From Pseudovibrio japonicus (GTDB lineage: Bacteria; Pseudomonadota; Alphaproteobacteria; Rhizobiales; Stappiaceae): DNA of 64,000 nt. Under the pieces are notes generated by a model. That model made no database searches. It was given only the letters and a program-made list of their open reading frames with translations, and was not told where the DNA came from. Each line of letters opens with the position of its first letter. Position 1 is the first letter of the stretch. This document shows, in pieces, positions 31,263-41,443 of this stretch. The DNA is taken from the NCBI RefSeq assembly GCF_014651595.1, contig NZ_BMXE01000004.1:310001-374000 (forward strand). Reading direction: 5' to 3'. Position numbers and translations under genes: made by a program.

Positions 31263-31285
31263 ATTATAATCATATTTTGATCAGA

Positions 31286-33667
31286 TCAGAAGCTCGTACC
31301 GCCACTGAGTTTGAATACCTGAGTTTCATCAACATCGTTCTTGAGCAGCGGCCAGGCGAAATCAGCCCGTAGCGGACCAAATGGCGACTGCCACAGAACA
31401 CCAAAACCGACAGAGGCACGAAGCTCAAAGTCTTCAGACTGAATGCTACCCGCTGGAGAATTTGCAGTAGGTGTTGTGATCGCACGCGCCAAGTCGCCAT
31501 CAACACCCCACAGGGAGCCCGCATCAGCAAAGACTGCACCAGACAATCCAAGCTCTTCAGGGACGACCGGGAATGGGAATTGCCCCTCAACTGTACCAGC
31601 AACATAGTACTTACCACCAATAGCGTCACCACCAACGGCATCACGAGGACCGTAACCGTTTGTCGCAAAACCACGAATACGATCAGGCGACCCCTGGAAC
31701 TGATCCGTCACACGCAGGCGGTTACCAACGGCTTCAATGTACCCACCGGAACCCTGCACAAAGCCTACAAGACCCCACTCAGGATAAAGTTCTTCAAACG
31801 CACTTGCCTTAACCTGACCGCGCAAATACTGCGACTGACCGCCAACACCGGCAAATTCCTGTTCCACGGTGGCAATAACGCCATCACGAGGATTTAGGTT
31901 ATTATCCAGAGTATTGTAGACCAGCGACGTACCAACCAGCGACGTAGTGTATTGACCCAAAGAGTCACAGATACCAAGCGAAACGCCGGCAGCACAATTA
32001 CCGATATCAGTGGAGTCACTACGGGTCAGATCGCGCTGGAAGAGCTTGTAGAACAAGTTCAACGTCAATTCGTCTTCACGGAGCGGAAGACCGAAGTTGA
32101 AGCCACCGCCAGTTGTCTGCTCGTCATAAGCACGCGTGCTGTTCTGCTCGTAGACCCGACGGTATACGTCCAGGCCTGCAGAGATGCGGCGACCCATGAA
32201 GAACGGCTCAATGAACTGGAACTCGTACTTCTGGTTATCCGTACCACCACCAACAGCAGCTTTTACGTACTGACCACGGCCGAGGAAGTTACGCTCACTG
32301 ATGGAGATATCACCGATAACACCGTCAGAAGTGGAGTAACCCACACCGAATGAAACCTCACCGGTTGGCTGCTCTACAACATCCACATTGATGATCACAC
32401 GATCAGGAGCACTGCCCTGCTGACGGGTGATACGTACATCCTCGAAATAACGTGTGTTGCGCAGACGGCGCTCGGCCTTATCCAGAAGGATACGGTTATA
32501 AGCATCACCTTCAGCAAGATCGAACTCACGACGGATCACGTACTCACGTGTACGGTCATTACCACGAACATTGATGCGTTCGACGTAAACGCGAGGACCT
32601 TCTTCAATCAGGTAAGTGATAGAAACAGTCTTATGCTCGTAATCACGCTCACCGCGAGGGCGAACCTGAGCAAAAGCATATCCTGCCTTGGAAACTTCCA
32701 GGGTCAGATTCTCAAGCGTCTTCTCAACTTCAAGAGAGTTATAGGTCGAACCAGGCTTGGTCTGCACGTATTGGCGCATCGCTTCCGGATCAATCGCGGA
32801 TAGCGACGTATCGATTTCGATATCGCCGAAATTGTACCGATCACCCTCGTCCACCGTGAAGGTCACGTAAAAGATGTTCTGCTCGCGGTCCAGATCAGCC
32901 ACAGCGGAGACAACGCGGAAGTCCGCATATCCCTTCTGGTAGTAGAACTGACGCAGCGCTTCCTGGTCCACTTCAAGGCGGTCAGGATCATAAACATCTG
33001 TGGTACGCAGCCAGCCAAGAAACCCACTCTCACGAGTTTGAATCTGCTCACGCAGATAGCCGTCGGAAAATGCCTGGTTACCGATGAAGGAAATACGGGC
33101 GACCCCGGTTTTGTCCCCTTCTTCGATCTCGAACACCAGATCCACACGATTGTTCGGACGCTCAATAATCTTCGGCTCTACAGACGCCCGAAAGCGGCCG
33201 GAGCGACGATATGCTTCCAGAATATTCTGGGCGTCAGACTGAACACGTGCCCGAGTCAGCATGGAACGTTCGGATGAACGGATCACAGACTCCAAAGCCT
33301 GATCGTTCAACCGACTATTGCCTTCAAAAGAGATTCTGTTGATGACCGGGTTTTCCTGAACATTCACGACAAGAGTATTGCCCTGCTGCTCAATGGACAC
33401 GTCAGCGAACAGACCAGTCGCATAAAGCGTGGTCAGGCTCTCATCAATATCGATTGCGGAAAAGGTTTGTCCCGGACGGATAGTCAAGTAGTCACGAACT
33501 GTCTCATCTTCGATGCGGGTTGCCCCGTTGACGACAATATTGTTAACCACCGCAGCTTCGGCCACACCCGCTCCGAGGAACGGAACCCCAACCGGAGCAA
33601 CAGTACTGGTAGCTGCTACGGCCATGGCCAAAAGCGATACACGCGACAGGTTCTTAAATGACTGCAT
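31286..33667 (-). CDS. bamA: Outer membrane protein assembly factor BamA
   Basis: Core of the machine that folds and inserts beta-barrel proteins into the outer membrane. The 793-residue protein has a signal peptide (first about 38 residues, ending GVAEA), five POTRA domains (about 40-430, from IVVNGATRIEDETVRDYL) and a C-terminal Omp85 barrel with the lid-loop motif (V)RGFATNGYGPRD. It ends with an aromatic residue (GGTSF), as barrel proteins usually do. It follows rseP and precedes the lpx genes. Confidence 0.97.
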   Translation of the reverse strand: MQSFKNLSRVSLLAMAVAATSTVAPVGVPFLGAGVAEAAVVNNIVVNGATRIEDETVRDYLTIRPGQTFSAIDIDESLTTLYATGLFADVSIEQQGNTLVVNVQENPVINRISFEGNSRLNDQALESVIRSSERSMLTRARVQSDAQNILEAYRRSGRFRASVEPKIIERPNNRVDLVFEIEEGDKTGVARISFIGNQAFSDGYLREQIQTRESGFLGWLRTTDVYDPDRLEVDQEALRQFYYQKGYADFRVVSAVADLDREQNIFYVTFTVDEGDRYNFGDIEIDTSLSAIDPEAMRQYVQTKPGSTYNSLEVEKTLENLTLEVSKAGYAFAQVRPRGERDYEHKTVSITYLIEEGPRVYVERINVRGNDRTREYVIRREFDLAEGDAYNRILLDKAERRLRNTRYFEDVRITRQQGSAPDRVIINVDVVEQPTGEVSFGVGYSTSDGVIGDISISERNFLGRGQYVKAAVGGGTDNQKYEFQFIEPFFMGRRISAGLDVYRRVYEQNSTRAYDEQTTGGGFNFGLPLREDELTLNLFYKLFQRDLTRSDSTDIGNCAAGVSLGICDSLGQYTTSLVGTSLVYNTLDNNLNPRDGVIATVEQEFAGVGGQSQYLRGQVKASAFEELYPEWGLVGFVQGSGGYIEAVGNRLRVTDQFQGSPDRIRGFATNGYGPRDAVGGDAIGGKYYVAGTVEGQFPFPVVPEELGLSGAVFADAGSLWGVDGDLARAITTPTANSPAGSIQSEDFELRASVGFGVLWQSPFGPLRADFAWPLLKNDVDETQVFKLSGGTSF

Positions 33668-33867
33668 AGAACTGCTATGCCTTTTATTTTCAGCCTAAAG
33701 AAGCATTAGTCCCCTGATCCTCAGATCACTAATACGCCTCAGGGTAATGGATAGAATCTGAAACACCTAGGAACTTTGTACAAGGTTTTCAGTGTAAAGC
33801 AAGGCGCCATAACTGGATTTAATGCAAATTGCCCAGACCTTTGCCCGACTTTATTTACGTAACTTAC

Positions 33868-35004
33868 CTAAGAGCCGATTATCGACCGCAGATCATTCCA
33901 GGTCGCAAAAACCATCAGCAGGAGAACCAGAGTGATTCCTATACGGAAACCGAAATCCTGCAGTTTTTCGCTCAAAGGCTTCCCCCTCACGATCTCGATA
34001 ATATAGTACATTAAGTGCCCGCCATCTAGCATGGGGACAGGCATAAGGTTGAGTAAACCAATAGAAATTGACAAAACTGCGGTAAGGTTAATTAACGGCA
34101 AAATCCCATGGGTAGCAACTTGCCCCGAGATTTGCGCTACGCGAATCGGACCCCCTAATTGATCCGGATCTTCTTTACCTATGAAGAGACCGCCAATATA
34201 TCCCAACGTCCTATCAAGAATATACCATGTCTCTTTTACCCCTTCACCTACAGCTTCCACGGGGCCAAAACGCTTTACTATGACATCTTCTTGGGAAGTA
34301 TTCCGCTGAATCCCCAGAATACCAACTTTCTGGGTATTACCGAATCCATCACTGATCTCCTGAAGCTCCGGTGTCGCTGTAAGCTGCTCAACAACGCCGT
34401 CGCGCTCCACCTCCATCTCGATCGGAACACCCGCATTGACAGTTACAACGCGCTGCACCTCGCCAAAGCTTTCCACAGGGTTGCCATTAATGGACAGGAT
34501 AAGGTCGCCCGGCAGGATACCAGCCATGTCGGCAGCACTACCCTCTTGCACCTGATCCACCCGCGGTAGCGTCTCGTACTTCCCTAAAAATCCAAACATC
34601 CCCGCGAAAATCACAATGGCGAGGATAAAGTTCGCAATCGGCCCTGCAGCCACAATTGCCGAGCGCTGCCAAGGGTTCTTTGAAAAGAACGCAGTCCGGC
34701 GCGTCTCCTCGTCCATCTGGGCTTGCCCATCGCGATCAGGCACACTCGCTGCATTCTCGTCCCCGGAGAACTTCACATAGCCCCCCAGCGGAATTGCACA
34801 CACCTTCCAGCGCGTTCCGTGCTTGTCTTCGCGACCTATCAGCTCCGGCCCGAAGCCAACTGAGAACGCCAGTACCCTCACTCCGCACCAGCGTGCCACA
34901 AGAAAGTGTCCCAACTCATGGAAGAACACGACCACTGTCAGCACGACCAGAAATGGAATGATGACTCCAAGCGAACCACCAAGAACTGAACTCAGAACGT
35001 CCAT
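33868..35004 (-). CDS. rseP: Site-2 zinc metalloprotease RseP
   Basis: Intramembrane protease that cuts anti-sigma factors and leftover signal peptides inside the membrane. The 378-residue protein shows the zinc motif HELGH (His29, Glu30, His33) in the first helix, one PDZ domain (about 130-215, GSAADMAGILPGDLILSING) and the second metal motif PVPMLDGGHLMYY near residue 330. It is flanked by dxr and bamA, the standard order. Confidence 0.96.
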   Translation of the reverse strand: MDVLSSVLGGSLGVIIPFLVVLTVVVFFHELGHFLVARWCGVRVLAFSVGFGPELIGREDKHGTRWKVCAIPLGGYVKFSGDENAASVPDRDGQAQMDEETRRTAFFSKNPWQRSAIVAAGPIANFILAIVIFAGMFGFLGKYETLPRVDQVQEGSAADMAGILPGDLILSINGNPVESFGEVQRVVTVNAGVPIEMEVERDGVVEQLTATPELQEISDGFGNTQKVGILGIQRNTSQEDVIVKRFGPVEAVGEGVKETWYILDRTLGYIGGLFIGKEDPDQLGGPIRVAQISGQVATHGILPLINLTAVLSISIGLLNLMPVPMLDGGHLMYYIIEIVRGKPLSEKLQDFGFRIGITLVLLLMVFATWNDLRSIIGS

Positions 35005-35041
35005 GCGAACAGCCTACCTTGTTTTTAATGGAAGCGCCGGA

Positions 35042-36214
35042 TTAGGCGGCCATCTTCCCAATAACTTCGTTTGCAACTCGGCGCGCTACTTGATCCAACT
35101 GAAGAATCTCATCCAGCTGGTCCGGGCAATCTAGCATGTTTTGCGTATGAAGCCGATTCAGAACATCCTCAAGGAGCTCGGGGATCTGCAGGAAGCCGAT
35201 CTTCCGCCCAAGAAACGCCTCCACAGCCACTTCATCCGCTGCATTAAAAATTGTGCCTGCCGCGTCACCAAGCTCCATTACGTCACGGGCAAGTTTCAGT
35301 GCAGGAAAACGCTCTAAATCAGGCTTTTCGAAGTCAAGACGCCCAATCATTCCCAAGTCGAGTTCTGCCACCGGGGCTGTCTTGCGGGTTGGGTATGCCA
35401 GACAGTGTGCAATTGGTCCGCACATATCTGGGAGAGACATATGGGCCAATAATGACCCGTCACAATACCTAACCATCCCATGGACAATTGACTGTGGATG
35501 GACAACCACATCTAGCTGGTCAGCCGTAATTGGGAATAGGTGAAAGGCCTCAATCAGCTCAAGGCCCTTATTCACCATGGACGCGCTATCAATGGTGATC
35601 CGTCGCCCCATGGACCAGTTCGGGTGCCTCAACGCCATCTCGGGCGTCGCAGCACGCATCTGCTCTAGGGAAGACGTCCGGAATGGCCCGCCAGACGCAG
35701 TGACAATTACCTTATCAACCGCCTTGGCACTATCGTACTCAAACACCTGAAAAATCGCGTTGTGCTCAGAATCCATCGGCAATAACCGGACATCATGCTT
35801 CTCAGCAAGTTCACACACAATCGTGCCCGCACAAACCATGGTTTCCTTATTGGCGAGTGCAATACTGCTACCCGCCTTAATGGCGTCGACAGTCGGCTCC
35901 AGCCCGGCTGCTCCCACCATCGCAGAAACCAACAAATCCACTTTCTGGCTTGCCACCTCAAGCACAGCCTCACGGCCAGCAGAAACCTCAATGCCCGTTC
36001 CGGCAAGCGCGCTTTTCAGCTCGCTATACTTTCCGGCATCGCCAATAACTGCACGCTTAGCGCCAGTTTGCCGACACGCGCTGGCAAGACCATCAACATT
36101 GCTGCCCGCCACAAGTGCATTGACCTCATAGCGCTCAGGGCTGTGGGCGATCACTTTAAGCGTGCTTGTTCCAACCGATCCGGTTGCTCCCAACACTGAG
36201 AGAGACTTTGTCAT
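35042..36214 (-). CDS. dxr: 1-deoxy-D-xylulose 5-phosphate reductoisomerase
   Basis: First committed step of the MEP pathway, making 2-C-methylerythritol 4-phosphate for isoprenoids, which the neighbouring uppS uses further on. The 390-residue protein has the NADPH loop LGATGSVGTSTLKV, LANKETMVCAG, metal site MDSEHNAIFQ, the ligand segment TASGGPFR and HPNWSMG, and the C-terminal helix bundle. It lies between cdsA and rseP. Confidence 0.97.
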   Translation of the reverse strand: MTKSLSVLGATGSVGTSTLKVIAHSPERYEVNALVAGSNVDGLASACRQTGAKRAVIGDAGKYSELKSALAGTGIEVSAGREAVLEVASQKVDLLVSAMVGAAGLEPTVDAIKAGSSIALANKETMVCAGTIVCELAEKHDVRLLPMDSEHNAIFQVFEYDSAKAVDKVIVTASGGPFRTSSLEQMRAATPEMALRHPNWSMGRRITIDSASMVNKGLELIEAFHLFPITADQLDVVVHPQSIVHGMVRYCDGSLLAHMSLPDMCGPIAHCLAYPTRKTAPVAELDLGMIGRLDFEKPDLERFPALKLARDVMELGDAAGTIFNAADEVAVEAFLGRKIGFLQIPELLEDVLNRLHTQNMLDCPDQLDEILQLDQVARRVANEVIGKMAA

Positions 36215-36271
36215 ATCAACAACCCTTGCAAATCAACAAAACCGCGAGTGGACGCGGCAACACAAGCAGCA

Positions 36272-37162
36272 TCACGATGCAAACAGCATGAGCCCCGCGT
36301 TTGGATTAAAAAGCTGACGACCCAGGACAACTCCAATCACATAGGAGAACACAGCCGCTGCCACAAGCCCGTCAACCCGGTCGAGCAATCCGCCATGTCC
36401 CGGAATAAGGCGGCTGGAATCTTTCACTTTAAAGCGCCGCTTCATGGAGCTCTCAAACAAGTCACCCAGCTGCGAGACAGCCGAAAGCACAACAGCCAGG
36501 CCGAACGCCCAGATCAGACTTGTCCCGCCAGCAAGTGCTACAAAGCCCATTCCAAGGAGCGAGGCCAAGACCACACCGCCAATAGCGCCGCTCCAGGTTT
36601 TATTGGGCGAAACCGCTGGCCACAGCTTGGGTCCACCAAAGCTACGTCCGCAGATATAGGCAGCCACATCAGTACCCCAGACCACAAGGAAAAGATAGAT
36701 AATGAACAAAAGTCCCTCATCCCCTTCCCGCAACGCCAGAAGCGAAACAAACGTAAGTCCAGCATAAACGTAGCCTTCACTTATCCAGCGCGAAATGCGG
36801 TCAAAGCCACCAGCACCATAAAGCACCACAGCGCCCGCAATTAACACGCCGGCAATCCATAGCGGTTCTGCCTGAAGATAAGCATATCCAAGAAACAGAA
36901 GAAACGCATAGCCTGCAAGCGCTGCGGGCCGTTGCGCATCCCGCAAAATAATGCTGCACCATTCCCAATAAACAATCAGCATGCCCACAAGCACGAGGCC
37001 GGCGAACCAGAAACCACCCGCCCATGTCAGCGCAAGCGCGATAGGAGCCAGAATAACAGCAGAAAGTGCACGTACCAGCAAATCAGGATTTGCGTTCAGT
37101 ATGCGCCGGACAATCCCCCCGGATGCGCCCTCAGAATTGTTCTGATTGTTTTTGTCAGACAT
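36272..37162 (-). CDS. cdsA: Phosphatidate cytidylyltransferase
   Basis: Makes CDP-diacylglycerol for phospholipid synthesis in the inner membrane. The 296-residue protein has several membrane helices and ends in the family signature: SSMKRRFKVKDSSRLIPGHG followed by GLLDRVD (about residues 235-262). Its ATG shares one base with the uppS stop codon (TAATG), so the pair is coupled. Confidence 0.96.
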   Translation of the reverse strand: MSDKNNQNNSEGASGGIVRRILNANPDLLVRALSAVILAPIALALTWAGGFWFAGLVLVGMLIVYWEWCSIILRDAQRPAALAGYAFLLFLGYAYLQAEPLWIAGVLIAGAVVLYGAGGFDRISRWISEGYVYAGLTFVSLLALREGDEGLLFIIYLFLVVWGTDVAAYICGRSFGGPKLWPAVSPNKTWSGAIGGVVLASLLGMGFVALAGGTSLIWAFGLAVVLSAVSQLGDLFESSMKRRFKVKDSSRLIPGHGGLLDRVDGLVAAAVFSYVIGVVLGRQLFNPNAGLMLFAS

Positions 37163-37935
37163 TACGTCCCAGTCGCGTCAGAGCTCAAACCCCCATACCG
37201 CCTATCGCGGTTAGAGAACGCCAACAAAGCATCATCAAAAGCACCTGAATCAAACTCAGGCCAGGGCGTAGGAGCAAAATAGAATTCGGCATATGCAGCC
37301 TGCCACAACAGGAAATTGGAAAGTCGCTGCTCCCCTCCCGTGCGAACAATGAGATCCGGATCCGGCAAATCACTGGTATCCAGACATGCGCTGACATCAT
37401 CCTCCCCAATGTCAGCAGCCTTCAACTCACCAGCTTCCACACGTGCAGCCAGTTTACGCACAGCACGGACATATTCATCACGCGCGCCATAGTTAAAAGC
37501 AATCACCAGCACCAACCCGGTACAATGTGCGGTTTTCAGCTCCGCATCATTCAAGAGGGTCAGCAAGGATTTATCGAGATTTTCCTTGGATCCGATGACA
37601 CGGACCCGCACATTGGCCTTAATCAGCTCCTTAAGGTCATCATGCACAAATCGGCGCAGCAACGCCATCAGGAAAGAAACTTCCTGTTGTGGGCGCGACC
37701 AATTTTCAGAGGAAAAACTAAACAGCGTCAGGTAGGAGATCCCGCGCTTTTGTGCGTGTTTTACGGCTTCGCGCAGTGTTTTCACACCGCGCCGATGCCC
37801 TTCAGTACGCGGAAGACCACGGCTTTGCGCCCACCGGCCATTACCATCCATAATGATCGCGACGTGACGAGGCACACTCATAAGTCCGATTTCCGAATTT
37901 ACATCAACTGCCTCGAATTCAACCGTCGCCGTCAT
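37162..37935 (-). CDS. uppS: Isoprenyl transferase (undecaprenyl diphosphate synthase)
   Basis: Builds the C55 lipid carrier for peptidoglycan and LPS from farnesyl and isopentenyl diphosphate. The 257-residue protein contains HVAIIMDGNGRWAQSRGLPR with the catalytic Asp, EGHRRGVKTLR, LTLFSFSSENWSRP and the late motif DLIVRTGGEQRLSNFLLWQ plus AYAEFYF. It lies between frr and cdsA. Confidence 0.97.
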   Translation of the reverse strand: MTATVEFEAVDVNSEIGLMSVPRHVAIIMDGNGRWAQSRGLPRTEGHRRGVKTLREAVKHAQKRGISYLTLFSFSSENWSRPQQEVSFLMALLRRFVHDDLKELIKANVRVRVIGSKENLDKSLLTLLNDAELKTAHCTGLVLVIAFNYGARDEYVRAVRKLAARVEAGELKAADIGEDDVSACLDTSDLPDPDLIVRTGGEQRLSNFLLWQAAYAEFYFAPTPWPEFDSGAFDDALLAFSNRDRRYGGLSSDATGT

Positions 37936-37958
37936 ATAGTCCCCGCTCTCAAACAGGA

Positions 37959-38516
37959 TTAAACCTGCTTGATCTCCTGTTCTTTTTTGGCAAGAACGGA
38001 ATCGATCTCACCGATGATGTCGTCAGTCATCTTCTGAACCAGGTCAGAAGCGGACCGCGCATCGTCCTCGCCCATATCACCAGCTTTTTCAAGCTTTTTA
38101 ATGGTGTCCATACCGTCACGACGCACATGACGCGCAGCGATCTTTGCCTGTTCCGCATATTTATGCGCAACTTTGACGAGTTCTTGACGACGCTCTTCGT
38201 TAAGCTCAGGAATCGGCAGGCGAAGGAACTGTCCATCCACAACCGGGTTCAGGCCCAGATTGGATTCACGGATTGCTTTCTCGGTGGCAGCAACCATACT
38301 CTTGTCCCAGACTTGGACAGAAATCATGCGAGGCTCCGGAACACTCACTGTCGCGACCTGGTTGATCGGCATTGGTGCGCCATAAGCCTCCACAGTGATT
38401 GGGTCCAGCATACTTGCAGAAGCACGACCAGTACGCAGACCAGCAAACTCATGCTTCAAAGCTGTGATCGCACCATTCATGCGGCGGTCAAGATCGTCAT
38501 AGTCCAGCTCTGACAT
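37959..38516 (-). CDS. frr: Ribosome recycling factor
   Basis: Works with EF-G to split ribosomes after termination. The ATG at 38516 (AGAGGA upstream) gives 185 residues, the normal length, starting MSELDYDDL. Typical segments are [27 protein letters not shown] and the C-terminal helix [13 protein letters not shown]. It follows pyrH in the usual rpsB-tsf-pyrH-frr order. Confidence 0.97.
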   Translation of the reverse strand: MSELDYDDLDRRMNGAITALKHEFAGLRTGRASASMLDPITVEAYGAPMPINQVATVSVPEPRMISVQVWDKSMVAATEKAIRESNLGLNPVVDGQFLRLPIPELNEERRQELVKVAHKYAEQAKIAARHVRRDGMDTIKKLEKAGDMGEDDARSASDLVQKMTDDIIGEIDSVLAKKEQEIKQV

Positions 38517-38613
38517 AATTTCCTCTTTCACCTATCATTTAACGGACCGGCTCCCCGAAACTGAAAACCGGCCCGGATCATACTAAAAACATTAAAGCAC
38601 CTGTCGGCACCTG

Positions 38614-39333
38614 TCAGTCTTCAATGACCGTAAATAGCCCCTGCCCGCGCAGCACATTCACGAGCGCGCCGGAGGTCTTGATGGAAAAGACAACTACAGG
38701 AATAGAGTTGTCCCGGGCAAGTGCAATCGCGGTCGCATCCATGACTTTCAGGTTCTTTTCAAGAACTTCCCCCGGTGAAAGCGTCTCATAACGCTTTGCA
38801 TCGGGCTTTAGTTTAGGATCAGCATCATAAACGCCATCAACACTGGTGCCCTTAAGGAACACATCGCACTGCATCTCAGCCGCACGCAAAGCTGCACCAG
38901 AATCAGTGGTAAAGAACGGATTACCCGTACCACCCGCAAATAAGATGACGTCCCCGTCTTCCATGTAACGCTCTGCACCGCGCTGCGTAAAGCTCTCACA
39001 AATGGAAGGAACCGGAACAGCGGAGAGCACACGCGCCTGAATGCCGCGCTGACGCAACGCATCGGCAAGCGTGAGAGAATTCATGATGGTTGCCAGCATA
39101 CCCATATGGTCGCCGGTCACGCGGTTTCCGCCCTTTGCGGCCAGAGCTACACCGCGGAAGATGTTACCACCACCAACGACGATGCCGAACTGGGCACCCA
39201 GGTTTACAGCCTCTGAAATTTCCGCAGCGACCCGCTCAACCACCTTTGGATCAATACCAAAGTCCTGGTCGCCCATTAGCGCTTCCCCTGAAAGCTTCAG
39301 GAGAACTCGTTTCCAGCGAACACCCTCAGACAT
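38614..39333 (-). CDS. pyrH: UMP kinase
   Basis: Phosphorylates UMP to UDP. The 239-residue hexameric kinase shows LLKLSGEALMG, VVVGGGNIFRG, the substrate site GTGNPFFTTDSGAALRA and DATAIALARDN. It is preceded by a strong terminator after tsf, so it probably has its own promoter or is reached by read-through. Confidence 0.97.
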   Translation of the reverse strand: MSEGVRWKRVLLKLSGEALMGDQDFGIDPKVVERVAAEISEAVNLGAQFGIVVGGGNIFRGVALAAKGGNRVTGDHMGMLATIMNSLTLADALRQRGIQARVLSAVPVPSICESFTQRGAERYMEDGDVILFAGGTGNPFFTTDSGAALRAAEMQCDVFLKGTSVDGVYDADPKLKPDAKRYETLSPGEVLEKNLKVMDATAIALARDNSIPVVVFSIKTSGALVNVLRGQGLFTVIED

Positions 39334-39360
39334 AGTAAACCTCTTATTATGCGTCCAGAT

Positions 39361-39397
39361 ACAAAAAGGGCGTCGACTGAGTCGACGCCCTCAAAAA
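39361..39397 (-). terminator. Rho-independent terminator between tsf and pyrH
   Basis: An inverted repeat GGGCGTCGACT/AGTCGACGCCC lies directly after tsf. T-runs are present on both strands, with TTTTTGT on the minus strand, the direction of the operon. Confidence 0.88.
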
Positions 39398-39398
39398 A

Positions 39399-40322
39399 TT
39401 AGCTACCAGCTGCAGCAGCAACTTCAGCTGCGAAATCTGTTTCTTCTTTTTCAATACCTTCACCAAGGGCAATGCGAACAAAGCCGGTGAGTTTGATTGG
39501 AGAACCAATTTCTTTAGCTGCTTCTTCAACGGCCTTCTCTACTGTCAGATCAGGGTTGATAACGAAAGACTGCTTAACCAGTGTAACTTCTTCATAGAAC
39601 TTACGCAGGCGACCTTCAACCATCTTTTCGATGATGCTTTCAGGCTTACCGGACTCACGAGCCTGCTCCATGTAAACAGTGCGCTCACGCTCAACAGCAT
39701 CTGCGTCCAGCTCGTCAGTGTTCAGCGCCATTGGGTTGGTTGCTGCAACGTGCATTGCAATCTGTTTACCCAGAGCTGCCAGCTTGTCTGCATCACCTGC
39801 AGATTCAAGACCAACAAGAACACCAATTTTACCGAGGCCTTCGCCAGCAGCGTTGTGCATGTAAGAAGCAACAACACCTTCAGAAACGGAAAGACCAGCA
39901 GAACGACGAAGGGTCATGTTTTCACCGATGGTGCCAACAGCTTCCTTCAGCTCGCCTTCAACGGTCTTGTCAGAACCTGGGTAAGGAGCAGCAGCAAGCT
40001 TTGCAACGTCACCATCAACAGTCAGCGCGGTTGCAGCGATATCGCGAACCAGCTTCTGGAAGTTATCGTTACGGGCAACGAAGTCTGTTTCGGAGTTAAC
40101 CTCAACAACAACAGCCTTATTGCCTTCTGCTGCAACTGCAACAAGACCTTCAGCCGCAACGCGGCCAGCCTTTTTAGCAGCCTTTGCAAGGCCCTTGGTG
40201 CGCAGCCAGTCAACAGCTGCTTCCATATCGCCGCCTGTTTCTTTCAGGGCAGCTTTACAATCCATCATGCCAGCACCGCTTGTTTCGCGGAGCTCTTTTA
40301 CCATAGCAGCGGTAATGCTCAT
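39399..40322 (-). CDS. tsf: Translation elongation factor Ts
   Basis: Nucleotide exchange factor for EF-Tu. The ATG at 40322 gives 307 residues starting [23 protein letters not shown]; the four extra residues of the longer frame are not family-like. The signature [17 protein letters not shown] and the conserved [11 protein letters not shown] are present. Downstream of rpsB, as in nearly all bacteria. Confidence 0.97.
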   Translation of the reverse strand: MSITAAMVKELRETSGAGMMDCKAALKETGGDMEAAVDWLRTKGLAKAAKKAGRVAAEGLVAVAAEGNKAVVVEVNSETDFVARNDNFQKLVRDIAATALTVDGDVAKLAAAPYPGSDKTVEGELKEAVGTIGENMTLRRSAGLSVSEGVVASYMHNAAGEGLGKIGVLVGLESAGDADKLAALGKQIAMHVAATNPMALNTDELDADAVERERTVYMEQARESGKPESIIEKMVEGRLRKFYEEVTLVKQSFVINPDLTVEKAVEEAAKEIGSPIKLTGFVRIALGEGIEKEETDFAAEVAAAAGS

Positions 40323-40491
40323 CGTACGCCTCATGGACGGGAGTGTGTCATAAAAAATCAGAGGAAGCCGACTTCCCTACGGATCCATCCGATTTATCGC
40401 ATAGCGACCGTGACCTTTCGGAGAGAAACACTCGAAAAATCACAAGAAAACTGGTGGGGAAGCGCACAAATGCGCTTCCCGAGAGAAAACC

Positions 40492-41295
40492 TTAGCCTTC
40501 GCTCTTGCCTGCTTCAGCAACTTCCTCAGAAGCTGCTTCTTCAGCCAGAGCTGGCTCTTCAAGGAGTTCTTCAGATTCGCCAAGATCGATACCCATGGAA
40601 CCGGATGCGCGCGCGATGCCGTCAATAGCAGCGCGAGAGATCAGGTCAGCGTAAAGAGTAATTGCACGACCAGCATCGTCGTTACCCGGAACCGGGTAAG
40701 TAATGCCATCTGGATCACAGTTGGAATCCAGGATCGCAGCAACCGGAATGCCCAGGCGACGAGCTTCCTGAATTGCGTTAGCTTCACGGTTGGTGTCGAT
40801 AACGAAGATAAGGTCAGGAGTACCGCCCATATCCTTGATACCACCAAGGTTACGCTCAAGCTTTTCACGTTCACGGTTAAGGAACAGGCGCTCTTTCTTG
40901 GTCATGCGGTTCGCATCACCACCTTCGAGCAGCTCTTCAACCTTGCGCAGACGCTGGATGGACTGAGAGATCGTCTTCCAGTTGGTCAGCATGCCGCCGA
41001 GCCAACGAGCGTTTACGTAGTACTGAGCAGAGTTGCGTGCAGCTTCTGCAACAGCTTCCTGAGCTTGGCGCTTGGTACCAACCAAAAGCACGCGACCACC
41101 AGCAGCAACAGTATCAGACACAGCCTTAAGAGCCTGGTGCAGAAGCGGAACTGTCTGACCAAGATCAAGAATGTGAATGTTGTTACGAACACCGAAGATG
41201 TAGTTGTTCATCTTTGGGTTCCAGCGGTGCTTCTGGTGACCAAAGTGGACGCCTGCTTCAAGAAGCTGACGCATAGTAAAATCAGGCAAAGCCAT
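40492..41295 (-). CDS. rpsB: 30S ribosomal protein S2
   Basis: Small-subunit ribosomal protein. The ATG at 41295, with AAGGAG upstream, gives 267 residues beginning [20 protein letters not shown]; the longer frame reads through the leader. Conserved segments include [13 protein letters not shown] and [20 protein letters not shown]. The C-terminal tail of about 30 residues is strongly acidic ([15 protein letters not shown]), longer than in E. coli but common in this order. Confidence 0.97.
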   Translation of the reverse strand: MALPDFTMRQLLEAGVHFGHQKHRWNPKMNNYIFGVRNNIHILDLGQTVPLLHQALKAVSDTVAAGGRVLLVGTKRQAQEAVAEAARNSAQYYVNARWLGGMLTNWKTISQSIQRLRKVEELLEGGDANRMTKKERLFLNREREKLERNLGGIKDMGGTPDLIFVIDTNREANAIQEARRLGIPVAAILDSNCDPDGITYPVPGNDDAGRAITLYADLISRAAIDGIARASGSMGIDLGESEELLEEPALAEEAASEEVAEAGKSEG

Positions 41296-41414
41296 GCCTT
41301 TATTCTCCTTAGTTTTCCGGTTTAATCCTCCGCAGGGCAGCACAACCGTGCAACTCTCTAACCGGATGGAGCTCGCCACATGGACAAACCCCGCCCTGCG
41401 TGCGGGATGGGGCG
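41296..41414 (-). promoter_or_regulatory. rpsB 5' leader with strong hairpin, possible S2 autoregulatory site
   Basis: The untranslated leader predicted from the promoter is about 110 bases long. It starts with a GC-rich hairpin (CCCCATCCCGC around to GGGCGGGG, one bulge and one G-U pair). It ends with a second possible pairing, CCGGTTA with TAAACCGG, whose second arm lies about 25-32 bases before the start codon. Such leaders commonly mediate feedback by S2; the exact match to a known class was not tested. Confidence 0.4.
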
Positions 41415-41443
41415 CTTATAGAACCCCTTTTCAAGAAGATCAA
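41415..41443 (-). promoter_or_regulatory. Promoter of rpsB-tsf
   Basis: TTGATC and TATAAG are separated by exactly 17 bases on the minus strand, about 120 bases before rpsB. This is the clearest housekeeping-type promoter noticed in the window. Confidence 0.6.

Noticed and set aside
38597-38615. Direct repeat GCACCTGTC twice near the end of pyrH
   Set aside because: Only two 9-base copies next to a gene end; chance or local slippage, with no array.
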